DNA of 64,000 nucleotides from Maribellus comscasis (GCF_009762775.1 NZ_CP046401.1:5716001-5780000); one strand, 5' to 3'; positions 1 through 9,166 are shown, numbered from the stretch's first letter. Notes: generated by a model from the sequence alone, not told the origin. Numbers and translations: made by a program.

Positions 1-449
1 TGCCCGTTTCCAAAAGGATTTCGTTTGAACCACAGTTGGTTTACTCAAAAAAAGGAGGGGCGGTTGATTATGCCCATGCGGCATATTATTATTACGACGG
101 GACGCTCCGTTACAGGCTTCATTATCTCGAAATGCCGTTGCTGTTCAATATTCATACAAAAAATATCCTCGATTTTGTAGTTGGTGGGTATGTCGACTAC
201 CTGGCCGATGCAACATTCAATGTTGCCACACCGCTTGGATACGGCTACGGGGAACTGGATTACGGTGATTTTGAAAAACTCGATTTCGGACTGACCGGCG
301 GGCTTGCTTTCAATTTTCCGTTTCGTAAAATAACGCTGAAATATTCCTATGGTTTTAACAAAGTGGCCAACGATAACAGCGCTTATGTTTTTCTCGAAGG
401 GGCAAAAAACAGTACGTTTTCCATCTCATTTACAAGATATTTGAAATGA
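1..449 (+). CDS. Outer-membrane beta-barrel protein (PorT-like), C-terminal part
   Basis: The reading frame is open from the window edge, so the 5' end and any signal peptide lie outside; a TTG at 36 is internal and not a start. The visible protein alternates hydrophobic and polar residues in strand-sized stretches and ends in an aromatic-rich strand (FSISFTRYLK), as in PorT/OmpA-like eight-strand barrels of Bacteroidota. The segment starting ISFEPQLVYSKKGG fits the 'outer membrane beta-barrel' domain family (PF13568). Role beyond being an outer-membrane protein cannot be told from this fragment. Confidence 0.7.
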   Translation, partial: PVSKRISFEPQLVYSKKGGAVDYAHAAYYYYDGTLRYRLHYLEMPLLFNIHTKNILDFVVGGYVDYLADATFNVATPLGYGYGELDYGDFEKLDFGLTGGLAFNFPFRKITLKYSYGFNKVANDNSAYVFLEGAKNSTFSISFTRYLK

Positions 450-582
450 AACTGAAAACGGAAACCGGTATGTTGAACAAAAACGGCGTTCGTTTAAAAC
501 AATCGGTTGTTGGATGAAAAAATACCGGATACCCGGAAACTCTGATATAAATTTGAAATGAAATCAAAAAAAAATAAATGGT

Positions 583-951
583 ATGAAAAAAATAGTAATC
601 GTTGGTTTTATCATCTGCCTGTTCCCGGCAAAAATTTTTTCTCAAAATATCGGGGCACAATATTCGCCTGAAGAACGCGCACAAATACAAACGGAATGGA
701 TGAAAGAAACCCTTCAGTTAAATGCCGGGCAGGTTTCGAAAGTTGATTCGCTCAACCTGGAATATGCTTTAAAAATGGAAAAAGTAAAAAGTGTACAGGG
801 AAGGATAAGCCAGCTAAAAGAGGCCAGGGAGATATCGGAAGAAAAGGATGGGAAGCTCAAACAAATGATGGATGAGGGCCAGTTTGAGACTTATCTGAAA
901 AAAAGGAAAGAATTGCGGAAAAAGATGAATGAGATACGAAAAGGGCAATAA
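583..951 (+). CDS. Small periplasmic helical protein, Spy/LTxxQ-like
   Basis: Residues 1-21 are a signal peptide ending around IFSQ. The mature 100 residues are almost all charged helix (LQLNAGQVSKVDSLNLEYALKM, in part), with the pattern 'L-x-L-x-x-x-Q' followed by a long coiled helix that recalls the LTxxQ chaperones Spy/CpxP, though no exact LTxxQ is present. It sits 58 bp before a second protein of the same design, so the two probably form an envelope-stress or metal-related pair. Function is inferred from shape only. Confidence 0.55.
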   Translation: MKKIVIVGFIICLFPAKIFSQNIGAQYSPEERAQIQTEWMKETLQLNAGQVSKVDSLNLEYALKMEKVKSVQGRISQLKEAREISEEKDGKLKQMMDEGQFETYLKKRKELRKKMNEIRKGQ

Positions 952-1009
952 GCATAAAAATCAATTCGGTGAAAAATAATTTAATGTTAAACAATTAAAG
1001 CAGGATGAA

Positions 1010-1432
1010 ATGAAAACACGAAACATTTTATGGGGCATATTGGCAATGTTTGTTTTGCTGGGCCTCAGCAGTTTTCTGCCCGGCACACAGGCCGGAATCT
1101 GCAAAGCATTTCAAAGAAGCCCCGAAACACGGGCAAATGCCATTACTTCGGTTATGGAGGGCAGGCTCGGTTTGGATGAAGCCCAGGTTGAAAAGGCGTA
1201 CCAGATCAACCTGAAATATGCCAAAAAACTTCAGCCTTTTTGGGCAGGTACAAATCACCTGCCGGAAATTTCGGACGAGATGGCAGAAATTAATGCAGAC
1301 AGGAAAAAGGAGTTACTGGCCATCCTTACCCCGGAACAACGGGAACAGGCCGACCAGATACGCAGGAAATGGATTAACCGCCTCGAATCAACACTCGAAA
1401 GATTAAAAGAAAATGACTTTATTAACAATTAA
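1010..1432 (+). CDS. Periplasmic Spy/LTxxQ-like protein
   Basis: 140 residues with an N-terminal hydrophobic signal (about residues 7-28). The mature part holds the repeat pattern LGLDEAQVEKAYQIN and later LTPEQREQADQIRRK; the second matches the LTxxQ-like 'LTPEQ' signature of Spy/CpxP-type periplasmic chaperones. It follows a sister gene at 583 and is only 11 bp before a lipoprotein gene, which suggests one envelope operon. A chaperone or stress-sensor role is known for the family and only inferred here. Confidence 0.6.
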   Translation: MKTRNILWGILAMFVLLGLSSFLPGTQAGICKAFQRSPETRANAITSVMEGRLGLDEAQVEKAYQINLKYAKKLQPFWAGTNHLPEISDEMAEINADRKKELLAILTPEQREQADQIRRKWINRLESTLERLKENDFINN

Positions 1433-1443
1433 AATTTAAAAAA

Positions 1444-2238
1444 ATGAAAACAAAGAAAAACTTAATTTGGGCTTTAATAGCCGTGGCAGGGATGATTGGT
1501 TTTGTATCATGTAGTGATGACGATGATCCTGTAACTGAAGACAAAGAAGTATTTACCGAAGCGGAAGCTGTTGAAATTGTAGCCTATTCGGTAGCAAGCG
1601 GTAGCGACGGGCTAACCGCGGATATTGAAACAACTGCTGAACTTTCCGGGCAATCTGTTGATAGCAATGGCTTAAAGTCTGCCGACAGCAATACCCTTAG
1701 TTGTGGCGAATCCCGCGATACGACATTTACCTCTAAGTCAACCAGTTTAATTACCTTCGAGTCTTCGAAGATGTACGATTATATGCTTGAGTGCGACGAA
1801 TCGGACGACCCGCTCATGCTGGATTTCAGTTTTACCTATGAAGGAGAGTTCGATGCACCCCGGATTGCTTCACAGCATTCAGGGAGCGGCGATTTTACGG
1901 TTACTGATATCGAACACACGTCAGATATGTACCTGGTAAATGGCACATGGCAACGAAGCAGCGGCTTCGAATCCAAAATCCGTAACCAGGGCACACGGCA
2001 GGCTTCGCTTCGTTTCGAACTTGTTGATGTGGCCGTGGAGAAAGAGCCAAAAGAAGTTGATAACGGAACGATTATTTTTTCAATAGAAGGTGAAAGCGCT
2101 TCCGGAAGCAGCAGCTCCGGGTATAAATATGAAGGCACAATCACATATAACGGGAATGGCGAAGCGATTATCGAAATTACCGGCTCCAGCTCAAGTTACA
2201 TTACAAATTTAGAGACAGGGGAAGTAGAAGAATTATAG
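1444..2238 (+). CDS. Serine-rich lipoprotein of unknown function (copy A)
   Basis: 264 residues. The signal peptide ends in the lipobox FVSC at about residue 23, followed by an acidic SDDDD stretch, as in Bacteroidota surface lipoproteins. The rest is beta-rich and Ser/Gly-rich, with no enzyme motif seen. Its last about 75 residues (from DVAVEKEPKE) recur at 4085-4314 fused behind a transferase gene, so this 3' end has been duplicated. It is followed by a strong hairpin terminator. Function unknown. Confidence 0.65.
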   Translation: MKTKKNLIWALIAVAGMIGFVSCSDDDDPVTEDKEVFTEAEAVEIVAYSVASGSDGLTADIETTAELSGQSVDSNGLKSADSNTLSCGESRDTTFTSKSTSLITFESSKMYDYMLECDESDDPLMLDFSFTYEGEFDAPRIASQHSGSGDFTVTDIEHTSDMYLVNGTWQRSSGFESKIRNQGTRQASLRFELVDVAVEKEPKEVDNGTIIFSIEGESASGSSSSGYKYEGTITYNGNGEAIIEITGSSSSYITNLETGEVEEL

Positions 2239-2250
2239 GAACAACAGGGA

Positions 2251-2284
2251 AACACGCCGGTAAAAATTTTACCGGCGTGTTTTT
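2251..2284 (+). terminator. Intrinsic terminator after lipoprotein A
   Basis: A near-perfect inverted repeat pairs 2251-2265 with 2267-2281 (arm CACGCCGGTAAAA) and runs straight into T residues. It starts 12 bp after the stop codon of the lipoprotein, closing the 583-2238 transcript. Confidence 0.85.
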
Positions 2285-2317
2285 AAGCACCAACCAATAA
2301 TTTAAAAATATAATGAA

Positions 2318-2881
2318 ATGAAAACGAAACAATTAAGTATAGTTTTAATAATGATTTTTTTAATTGGTTCCGCTTACGGGTCTTTTGCCCAGCGAAGGGT
2401 AGTAAATACGCCCCGCCGGACAGTAGTGCAAGGCCCCCGCGGAACCGTTGTTTACCGGAAAGCCCCGCCGGTAGTGAAACCTGTACGGAGGCTGCCTGCA
2501 AAAGCGGCTGTGGTTCATTACCATAGTCGGCCCTATTATTACCATGGCGGGGTGTTTTATGTTGCCCGCAATGGCTCTTATGTGAGGGTTGTCCCGCCGG
2601 TTGGGATAAGGGTTGCCGTCCTTCCGGCTGGTTACGTGCGGTTAGTAGTTGGCCCTTCGGTTTTCTTTTATGCCGGCGGAATTTTTTATGTCGAAGATGT
2701 ATCCTCGGGTGAGTATGTTGTGGCAGATCCCCCTGTTGGTGCGATAGTCAGCCAATTACCTTCCGGCGCCGCCGAAGTAGAAATCGACGGAAAGCTTTAT
2801 TATGAATACAACGGGATACTTTATAAACCGGTTCGAACGGAGAAAAAGGCATATGAAGTGGCCGGTAAGCTGGAAGATTGA
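2318..2881 (+). CDS. DUF6515-type exported protein (intact copy)
   Basis: 187 residues with a signal peptide ending SFAQ. The mature protein has a basic Pro/Arg-rich stretch, then HYHSRPYYYHGGVFY and two related motifs of the form Y-x-x-G-x-[FI]-[FL]-Y (GGVFYVARNG, GGIFYVEDV, NGILYKPV), each followed by a 'P-P-V-G-x-x-V-x-x-L-P' loop. This three-fold motif is typical of the DUF6515 family of Bacteroidota. A second, broken copy lies at 5167-5678. Biochemical role unknown, probably envelope-associated. Confidence 0.7.
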   Translation: MKTKQLSIVLIMIFLIGSAYGSFAQRRVVNTPRRTVVQGPRGTVVYRKAPPVVKPVRRLPAKAAVVHYHSRPYYYHGGVFYVARNGSYVRVVPPVGIRVAVLPAGYVRLVVGPSVFFYAGGIFYVEDVSSGEYVVADPPVGAIVSQLPSGAAEVEIDGKLYYEYNGILYKPVRTEKKAYEVAGKLED

Positions 2882-2982
2882 TTTATTGATTTACCACATT
2901 AAAAAGTGTTTTTGCATTCTCAATATTGGAAACAAAAATTCAAGGCACGTTGCTTTGATACAATTACAATCCAAAAGTAAAT

Positions 2983-4200
2983 ATGGAAATATTGTTGAAC
3001 ATATTGGCATTGTCGATGGGATTTGCAATTGTGGTTATTTCCATTCCCCCGGTTATTAAAATAGCCCGGGCAAAAAAACTTTATGAACCTTTAGACGAAA
3101 GAAAACGTCACGCCCGGGATATACCCCCGTTTGGGGGTGTGGCCATTTTCATCGGATTTGTAATTAGCACAATTGTAGCTACTGAAAGTTATGTCTTTGA
3201 ATCGCTAAAATATATTATTGCATCAATAATTCTGATATTTTTTATTGGGTTGAAAGATGATTTTTTGGTAATAACGGTAAAAAATAAACTGATTGTACAA
3301 ATATTTGCCGCTGTACTTCTTATCACCCTGGGCAATGTGCATTTTACAAATTTACACGGGATATTTGGCCTTTATGAAATCCATTATTTTTCAACTGTGT
3401 TTGTTTCGCTGTTTGTAATGATAGGGATAATTAACGCATTTAACCTTATAGACGGTATTGACGGTTTGGCTTCAGGACTGGCAATGCTTGCGGGCACATT
3501 TTTTGGCGTATGGTTTTACCTTGCCGGTCAGATACCGTTTTCGATAATGTCGTTTGCTTTGGTTGGAAGCCTGGCAGGTTTTTTCCTTTTTAATGTTTTT
3601 GGTAAACAGAATAAGCTTTTTATGGGAGATGCCGGTTCGCTGGTAATTGGATTGATTGTTTCCACCCTTGTCATAAAATTTAATGAATTTAATATTATCA
3701 AAACTGCACCTTATGCAATTAACGCTGCGCCAGCGGTGTCTTTTGCTGTGCTGACTGTCCCGGTTATAGATACTTTACGCGTTATAACCATAAGGTTAAT
3801 GCAAAAAAAATCGCCTTTTTCTCCCGACAGGAATCATATCCATCACAAACTGCTCATAATCGTACCAAACCATTTTAAAGTAACCCTGATCCTTATAAGT
3901 GTAAGTTCCTTTTTGATCGGATTTGCATTGTTTCTTAATAAAATTTCGATGAATATCAATATCCAAATCTTTCTGATATTCTCAACAGGGAACCTTTTAT
4001 CATTTATTCCTGCAATCCTTACCAAAAGAGACACTATTCATAAGAAGAAAACAACTAAACCGGCCCGTATCCGGCGGCATCCGGTTCGAATTATTGATGT
4101 AGCCGTTGAAAAAGAACCAAAAGAAATTGATAACGGAACGATTAGCTGTTCAATAGAAGGCGAAGGCATATCAGGTAGCAGCAGCGCCTGGTATAAATAG
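2983..4200 (+). CDS. WecA/MraY-like polyprenyl-phosphate sugar-1-phosphate transferase with a foreign C-terminal tail
   Basis: Integral-membrane protein with about ten hydrophobic segments. It carries the family signatures NLIDGIDGLASG, KLFMGDAGSL and SPDRNHIHHKLL, which bind Mg2+ and the nucleotide-sugar in enzymes that load GlcNAc-1-P or a similar sugar phosphate onto undecaprenyl phosphate, the first step of surface-glycan assembly. Homology to the family ends near residue 360. The last about 38 residues (from RIIDVAVEKEPKE) are instead a copy of the C-terminal part of the lipoprotein at 1444-2238 and stop at a TAG where that gene has TAT. The natural end has therefore been replaced. The catalytic core looks complete, so activity may be kept. 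Confidence 0.85.
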   Translation: MEILLNILALSMGFAIVVISIPPVIKIARAKKLYEPLDERKRHARDIPPFGGVAIFIGFVISTIVATESYVFESLKYIIASIILIFFIGLKDDFLVITVKNKLIVQIFAAVLLITLGNVHFTNLHGIFGLYEIHYFSTVFVSLFVMIGIINAFNLIDGIDGLASGLAMLAGTFFGVWFYLAGQIPFSIMSFALVGSLAGFFLFNVFGKQNKLFMGDAGSLVIGLIVSTLVIKFNEFNIIKTAPYAINAAPAVSFAVLTVPVIDTLRVITIRLMQKKSPFSPDRNHIHHKLLIIVPNHFKVTLILISVSSFLIGFALFLNKISMNINIQIFLIFSTGNLLSFIPAILTKRDTIHKKKTTKPARIRRHPVRIIDVAVEKEPKEIDNGTISCSIEGEGISGSSSAWYK

Positions 4201-4314
4201 GAAGGCACAATCACAAATAACGGAAATGGTGAAGCGATTATCGAAATTAGCGGCTCCAGTTCAAGTTACATTACAAATTTAGAGACAGGAGATATAGAAG
4301 AAATAAAAGAATAA
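4085..4314 (+). pseudogene. Duplicated 3' fragment of lipoprotein A
   Basis: This stretch aligns with the last about 225 bp of the lipoprotein gene ending at 2238. It shares DVAVEKEPKE, then NGNGEAIIEI and SSSSYITNLETG, and ends with a TAA at 4312-4314. Codon TAT of the parent (Y, in GYKYEG) is TAG at 4198-4200, which splits the fragment. Its first part is read as the tail of the upstream transferase. It has no start of its own. Confidence 0.85.
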
Positions 4315-4315
4315 A

Positions 4316-5151
4316 ATGAAAACAAGAAAAACTATTTTTTAGCATTAACCGTTGCCGCTGTAACATTCGTAGCATGTGAAAAAGAAGTTGATATAAATGA
4401 AAAACTTAACGGAGACACCCTCGCATTGGTAAAAGAAGCCGTAAATACCGAAGCATTTGAAAATGAAATTACGACAAGTATAGATCGGGCTATTGCATAC
4501 TCCGAACAAATAAATTCCGGTGAAAAATCAGCAACAATTTCAGATTGTACCAATATAACAGTAAGGCCCATTATCGGTAGTTTTCCGAAGACAGTTACCA
4601 TCAACTTCGGAGACGGGTGTGAGGAAGTGAAGGGATTTATACGGTCAGGGTCTATGTCAATCACCATTAGCGATACTTTACGGACAACAGGAACAAGCTA
4701 CGACGTTACTTTCAATAATTTTGCCGTTGAAGAATATTCAATTACAGGAACAGTGTCGGTTGAGAATACCAGCTCCAGCGAGGTTCTCTCATTTTCTCAG
4801 AAAATGGATTTAACCATGACAGATGTCGATGGAATTGTCATTGAAAAATCGAAAACAGTTGAGCGCGTATGGATTGAAGGTTCCGAAACCAGCGATATTA
4901 CTGATGATGTATTTTCCATCTCTGGATATGCCGATATTAGTTCAACCTCGGGGAGGGCTTATTCTTACTCCATTACAGAGCCACTTATTGTCAGTTATTC
5001 ATGTGACATAGTCAGCGAAGGCGTAATGGAAATAACCACTTCAGCGAGTGATGAACCGGTAATTATTGATTTTGGAAACGATGGTTGCGACTGGAAAATT
5101 TATGTCTCACAAGGAAATATTGAAAAAGAAGAAATAAATTTGAATAATTAG
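4316..5151 (+). pseudogene. Lipoprotein B, start region frameshifted in a T tract
   Basis: The ATG at 4316 opens MKTRKTIF and hits TAG at 4340. Restoring one T to the six-T run at 4335-4340 joins it to a long open frame that reads LALTVAAVTFVAC, a normal signal peptide and lipobox, then about 260 residues of beta-rich secreted protein (DFGNDGCDWKIYV near the end). As sequenced, only non-ATG starts such as TTG at 4426 remain and these remove the lipobox. It is either a pseudogene, a phase-variable gene, or a one-base read error. Function unknown. Confidence 0.75.
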
Positions 5152-5166
5152 TTTTAAGCATAAATT

Positions 5167-5678
5167 ATGAAAACAAATCAATTCGTCATTATCATAATGA
5201 CATTTCTTTTTATGATGGCAGGTATTAAGTCTTTTGCCCAGCGAAGGGTAATGAATACGCCCCGCCAGCAGTGACACCTGTACGAAGGCTGCCTGCAAAG
5301 GCTGCTGTGGTTCATTACCACAATCGACCCTATTATTACCAGGGCGGGGTGTTTTATATTGCCCGTAGTGGCTCTTATGTGAGGGTTATTCCGCCGGTTG
5401 GGATAAGGGTTGCCGTTCTCCCGGCTGGTTATGCACGGTTAGTAGTTGGCTCTTTGGTTTTCTTTTATGTAAGCGAATTTTTTTATGCCGAAGATGTATT
5501 TTTCGGCGAATATATTGTGGCAGAACCACCGGTTGGTGCCATAGTTTCCAAAATTCCTAAAGAGGTAGCGGAAGTGGAAATTGATGGAAAAACTTATTAC
5601 GAATACAATGGGATTCTTTATAAACCAGTAAAAGTGGAAGGGAAAGCCTATGAAGTAGTTGGGCAAGTAGAAGATTAA
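5167..5678 (+). pseudogene. Second DUF6515 copy, broken by a 52-bp deletion
   Basis: ATG at 5167 starts MKTNQFVIIIMTFLFMMAG, then AQRR and NTPRQQ, and stops at TGA near 5274. Comparison with the intact copy at 2318-2881 shows the sequence between two GCCCCGCC direct repeats (2410-2417 and 2462-2469 there) missing here. That is a loss of 52 bp, not a multiple of three, so the rest (from TPVRRLPAKAAV to 5678) is out of frame. The downstream part is still well conserved, including the NGILYKPV motif, so the deletion appears recent. Confidence 0.85.
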
Positions 5679-5962
5679 CACCTATGCAAATCCGACAATT
5701 CTTCAAGTGTATTACAACGCAGAAGGGATTGAAAACCAACAACTCATATTCCTATAGATACCGCATTGTTGGAAGATTCCTTCTGCCATTCTTCTTTTGT
5801 GGAAAATCCGTTTAATGAAGTTATAAAACAGACAGGATTATGTCTTCCCCAGTCGTCATTACATCATCCTGAAATTAGTAACAAACAGACCAATCAAAAG
5901 AAAACACTATCATGTACCAAGAAAAAGATTTGTATTTTTAACCTGGTTCTTTACCAAAAGAT

Positions 5963-6997
5963 ATGCAGCTAAAACAAGTCTTACAGCGAAATAACTGGAA
6001 AATTGCCGTTCTTTTTTCGGCTTTTCTCCCGCTTTTTAATATTATCATTAACAGTCAGCACAGGGCTTATGATAACATTACACAATTACTGGCAAATGCA
6101 TTTTTTACTTTTTCGTTTTTGCTGATTAGCTGGTTTGTTAATTCCTACTTAACCATTTATTTTCAGCAATTTAAGGGAAACCATGCTTTATTGAAAAAAG
6201 TTATTCTGGTGCTGCTTTTCAATGCGGTATTGCTAACCCTTTTTATTCTCGCCGGGGTGTTTTTTATAAGGGAAATTAACGAAGGAAGTGTTCCCGAAAA
6301 ACGATTTGTACTTTGGCTGATTATTTTCAAAGGTGCCATTAGTATTTCGCTGATTTACATTATCCAGAACCTGCTGAACACCCGTGCCCGCGAGCAGGAA
6401 ATTACCCTGCAAAATGAGATGCTGAAAAGCGAAAACCTGCGCGCCCAATTCGAAATACTCCGGCAGCAGGTAAACCCGCACTTTTTGTTTAACTCACTTT
6501 CCACGCTGCGTTCCATGGTCCGTTCGAACGATTCCAATGCCGAAGAATTTGTGATAAAACTTTCGGAAATGTACCGCCAGTTACTCGACAAACAGCAAAA
6601 AGAACTGGTGCCGCTAAAAGAAGAACTCGACTTTGTAAATGATTACCTGTTTATGCTGTCGTCGCGTTTTGGTGCTATGCTGAAAATAACCTTCGATATT
6701 CCGGAAGAAATCCGGGAGCTGAAAATCCCGACATTCAGCTTACAACTTTTGCTCGAAAATTGTGTGAAACACAATATTATTTCATCGGAGCACCCGCTTG
6801 AAATTAAAGTGTTTGCCACGCTGCCCGATAGTCTAACCGTTGAAAATCTGTTGCAACCCAAAATTTCGAAAGTCGAAAGTTCGGGTTACGGGCTGCAAAG
6901 CCTCATCCAACGGTATCATTTGTTATGTTATTCTGATGGCGTTTTTATTTTTTCCGACGACCGTGTTTTCCGCGTAAAACTTAAATTAATTGCATGA
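5963..6997 (+). CDS. LytS/YehU-type sensor histidine kinase
   Basis: 344 residues. Four hydrophobic segments fill about residues 12-135, then a coiled linker leads into the His_kinase domain (PF06580): QQVNPHFLFNSL holds the phospho-accepting His, LLLENCVKHN is the ATP-binding N box, and GYGLQSLIQRY replaces the G2 region. It overlaps the LytTR response regulator by 4 bp (ATGA), so the pair is translationally coupled. It should sense an envelope signal and phosphorylate that regulator. The 281 bp upstream (5682-5962) show no convincing gene. Confidence 0.9.
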   Translation: MQLKQVLQRNNWKIAVLFSAFLPLFNIIINSQHRAYDNITQLLANAFFTFSFLLISWFVNSYLTIYFQQFKGNHALLKKVILVLLFNAVLLTLFILAGVFFIREINEGSVPEKRFVLWLIIFKGAISISLIYIIQNLLNTRAREQEITLQNEMLKSENLRAQFEILRQQVNPHFLFNSLSTLRSMVRSNDSNAEEFVIKLSEMYRQLLDKQQKELVPLKEELDFVNDYLFMLSSRFGAMLKITFDIPEEIRELKIPTFSLQLLLENCVKHNIISSEHPLEIKVFATLPDSLTVENLLQPKISKVESSGYGLQSLIQRYHLLCYSDGVFIFSDDRVFRVKLKLIA

Positions 6998-7752
6998 ACA
7001 TACTGATTATTGAAGATGAACCGCAGACTGCCAAAATTCTGAAGGAAATCATTAAAGAAGAAAATCCGGCAGCAAAAGTGGATGCCATAACTGAAAGCAT
7101 CAGCCAATCGGTGGACTATCTTCAAAAAGCACAACCTGACCTTATCTTTTCCGACATTCAACTGGCCGACGGTTTGAGTTTTGAAATTTTCTCACGGGTT
7201 GAAATTCATTGCCCGGTAGTATTTTGCACCGCTTACGACCAATACACGTTGCAGGCTTTTAAAACCAACGGGATTGAATACATTCTGAAACCGGTAAAAA
7301 ACGAAGACGTAAAAGCCGCTTTCGAAAAAGTGGAAAAATTAAAGAAAGTATTTTCGCCGGGGCCGGAGTTGCTGGAGTCCATTCAAAATATTTTCGGCCC
7401 GAAAAAGGGCTACAAAAGTTCCATTTTAATCCGTTACCGCGAAAGTTATATTCCGGTTCAGGTGGAGAACATTGGCCTTTTTGTATTACAAAACGAAGTG
7501 GTTTACGCTTATACTTTCGACCAGAAAAAACAGGCTGTTTTTAAAACCCTCGACGAAATGGAAGCTTCACTCGACCCGGCGCTGTTTTTCCGCATCAACC
7601 GGCAAACACTTGTTAACCGAAAAGCGGTGCTGGAAATTCAACCTTACTTTAACCGAAAAATGGTGATAAAAACCGCTTTTCAAACCGAAGAAAAGTTAGT
7701 AGTGAGCCGCTTAAAAGTTTCGCCGTTTTTGGAGTGGATGGAACAATCCTGA
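6994..7752 (+). CDS. LytTR-family response regulator
   Basis: 252 residues: a receiver domain at about 1-120 with the acidic pocket IIEDEP, the phospho-acceptor in LIFSDIQLADG and the conserved Lys in YILKPVK, followed by a LytTR DNA-binding domain (about 145-250, FFRINRQTLVNRKAV). Coupled to the LytS kinase by a 4-bp overlap. A pair of direct repeats 7-38 bp downstream of its stop, in front of the export operon, is the probable target. Confidence 0.9.
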   Translation: MNILIIEDEPQTAKILKEIIKEENPAAKVDAITESISQSVDYLQKAQPDLIFSDIQLADGLSFEIFSRVEIHCPVVFCTAYDQYTLQAFKTNGIEYILKPVKNEDVKAAFEKVEKLKKVFSPGPELLESIQNIFGPKKGYKSSILIRYRESYIPVQVENIGLFVLQNEVVYAYTFDQKKQAVFKTLDEMEASLDPALFFRINRQTLVNRKAVLEIQPYFNRKMVIKTAFQTEEKLVVSRLKVSPFLEWMEQS

Positions 7753-7758
7753 ACCTTC

Positions 7759-7790
7759 TGTTCAATTCATCCCCCAAAATGTTCAATTCA
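7759..7790 (+). promoter_or_regulatory. Probable LytTR operator: tandem TGTTCAATTCA
   Basis: The 11-mer TGTTCAATTCA occurs at 7759-7769 and again at 7780-7790, exactly 21 bp (two helical turns) apart. LytTR domains are known to bind direct repeats with this phasing. It lies between the response-regulator gene and the TolC-like gene starting at 7859, so it most likely controls the export operon. Confidence 0.6.
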
Positions 7791-7858
7791 CCTAAAATCC
7801 CATTTCCTCCCTCTCCCGTATAACTCATTTTTGTACCTGAAAACAAAAGGTACAAGTC

Positions 7859-9163
7859 ATGAAAACAATATATTTTATCAGCATTCTATTAGTAGCTTCC
7901 GGCTCGCTGAAAGCGCAACACTCCATGAAATCATTGGGGGAGGTTTGGGAGTTTGCTCTGGCAAATAGCTCAGAAAACAAAGTGAAACAATGGCACGCAG
8001 AGCAGGCGCTTCAGGATAAAAAAACAGCCGGGAGCTTTCTTTTTCCCACCATCTCGGCAACCGGAAACGGGCAACATAACATCGACATTGCAGAAACACC
8101 TGTTCCCGGCGAAATTCTGGGGCAGCCCGGAGAAACCGTTTACACAAAATTTGGAAAAGCTTACAGCTATTCCGCCGGAATCAATGTCAGCTACAACCCG
8201 CTGGATTGGCAGATGATTTACCAAAAGAAAATGGCCGAGGTAAATGTTCAGTTGAAAGAAGCAGAGAAAGATTACTTCGAACAAACGCTGAAAGAGCAGG
8301 TCGGACAACTTTATTTTGCCACACTCACGGCTCAAAAAGCGGTTGGAATCGGGGAACAGGATTTAGCCATTGCCGACACTTTACTCCTGCTTACTGAACA
8401 GCGTTTTACTGAAGGGACAACGGATGCCATCGCCCTGAACCAGGCACGGGTAAACCGGAATGCAGTGGCGAAAAACCTGGAATCGACCCGGCAATACTGC
8501 TCCGAATGCCTTTCGAACCTTAAAATTTTAATAGGAATAAATTCGGGGGACGAACTCGTTCTAACAGAAAATTTATCGGATGGAAACGCATTGTCAATCG
8601 TTACGCAGCCAGCACAAAACAGTCGCTACACCGAAATCTACCGTTTGCAGGAAATGTATGCTGAAAGCAGCGTAAAAAAAGCAAAAGCCGACTTTATTCC
8701 GCAGATTAGATTCCACGCGTATTTTGGGTACAACCAGTTTCAGGACGATTTTACCATGTCGTTTCAATCCGGAGACTGGAAACCCAACAATTACCTGGGA
8801 CTTTCGCTGAACGTCCCGATTTTTACAGGCTTTGCCAATAAATCGAAATACAAATCAGCAAAAATCGACCGGCAGATTGCAGCCCAAACCTACGAAGATG
8901 AAAAGCGAAAATCAGCCATCAACGACTCGCTGCTTTACTCAAAAACTGTGAGTACTTCAAAAATTGCGGTTGCCGGACTGGAAAACTTTCATCTTTCATC
9001 GGAAAACGTAAAACTCGCTGCACAAAAATACGAACAGGGCCTGCTCTCACTTGATGGCTATCTGAATATTTTCGACGATTACCTGAAAGCAGAAAACCTC
9101 TATCTCAATAATTTATCCGAATTCCTTATCAACAAAGCAAGTATAGAATCAAGAAAACAATAA
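7859..9163 (+). CDS. TolC-family outer-membrane efflux protein
   Basis: 434 residues with a signal peptide (ends LKAQ). Two long helical repeats of the OEP family (PF02321) are visible; each has the usual Ala/Gln-rich amphipathic helices and a short beta segment, such as LGLSLNVPIFTGF in the second half. TolC forms the outer-membrane tunnel for tripartite exporters. It is the first gene of an operon with an adaptor (9167), an ABC permease (10261) and an ATPase (11532), with gaps of 3, -4 and 5 bp. Confidence 0.9.
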   Translation: MKTIYFISILLVASGSLKAQHSMKSLGEVWEFALANSSENKVKQWHAEQALQDKKTAGSFLFPTISATGNGQHNIDIAETPVPGEILGQPGETVYTKFGKAYSYSAGINVSYNPLDWQMIYQKKMAEVNVQLKEAEKDYFEQTLKEQVGQLYFATLTAQKAVGIGEQDLAIADTLLLLTEQRFTEGTTDAIALNQARVNRNAVAKNLESTRQYCSECLSNLKILIGINSGDELVLTENLSDGNALSIVTQPAQNSRYTEIYRLQEMYAESSVKKAKADFIPQIRFHAYFGYNQFQDDFTMSFQSGDWKPNNYLGLSLNVPIFTGFANKSKYKSAKIDRQIAAQTYEDEKRKSAINDSLLYSKTVSTSKIAVAGLENFHLSSENVKLAAQKYEQGLLSLDGYLNIFDDYLKAENLYLNNLSEFLINKASIESRKQ

Positions 9164-9166
9164 ACA

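Noticed and set aside
5766..5972. 68-codon ORF before the LytS gene
   Set aside because: Low-complexity end, overlap with the kinase start, no family or ribosome site.
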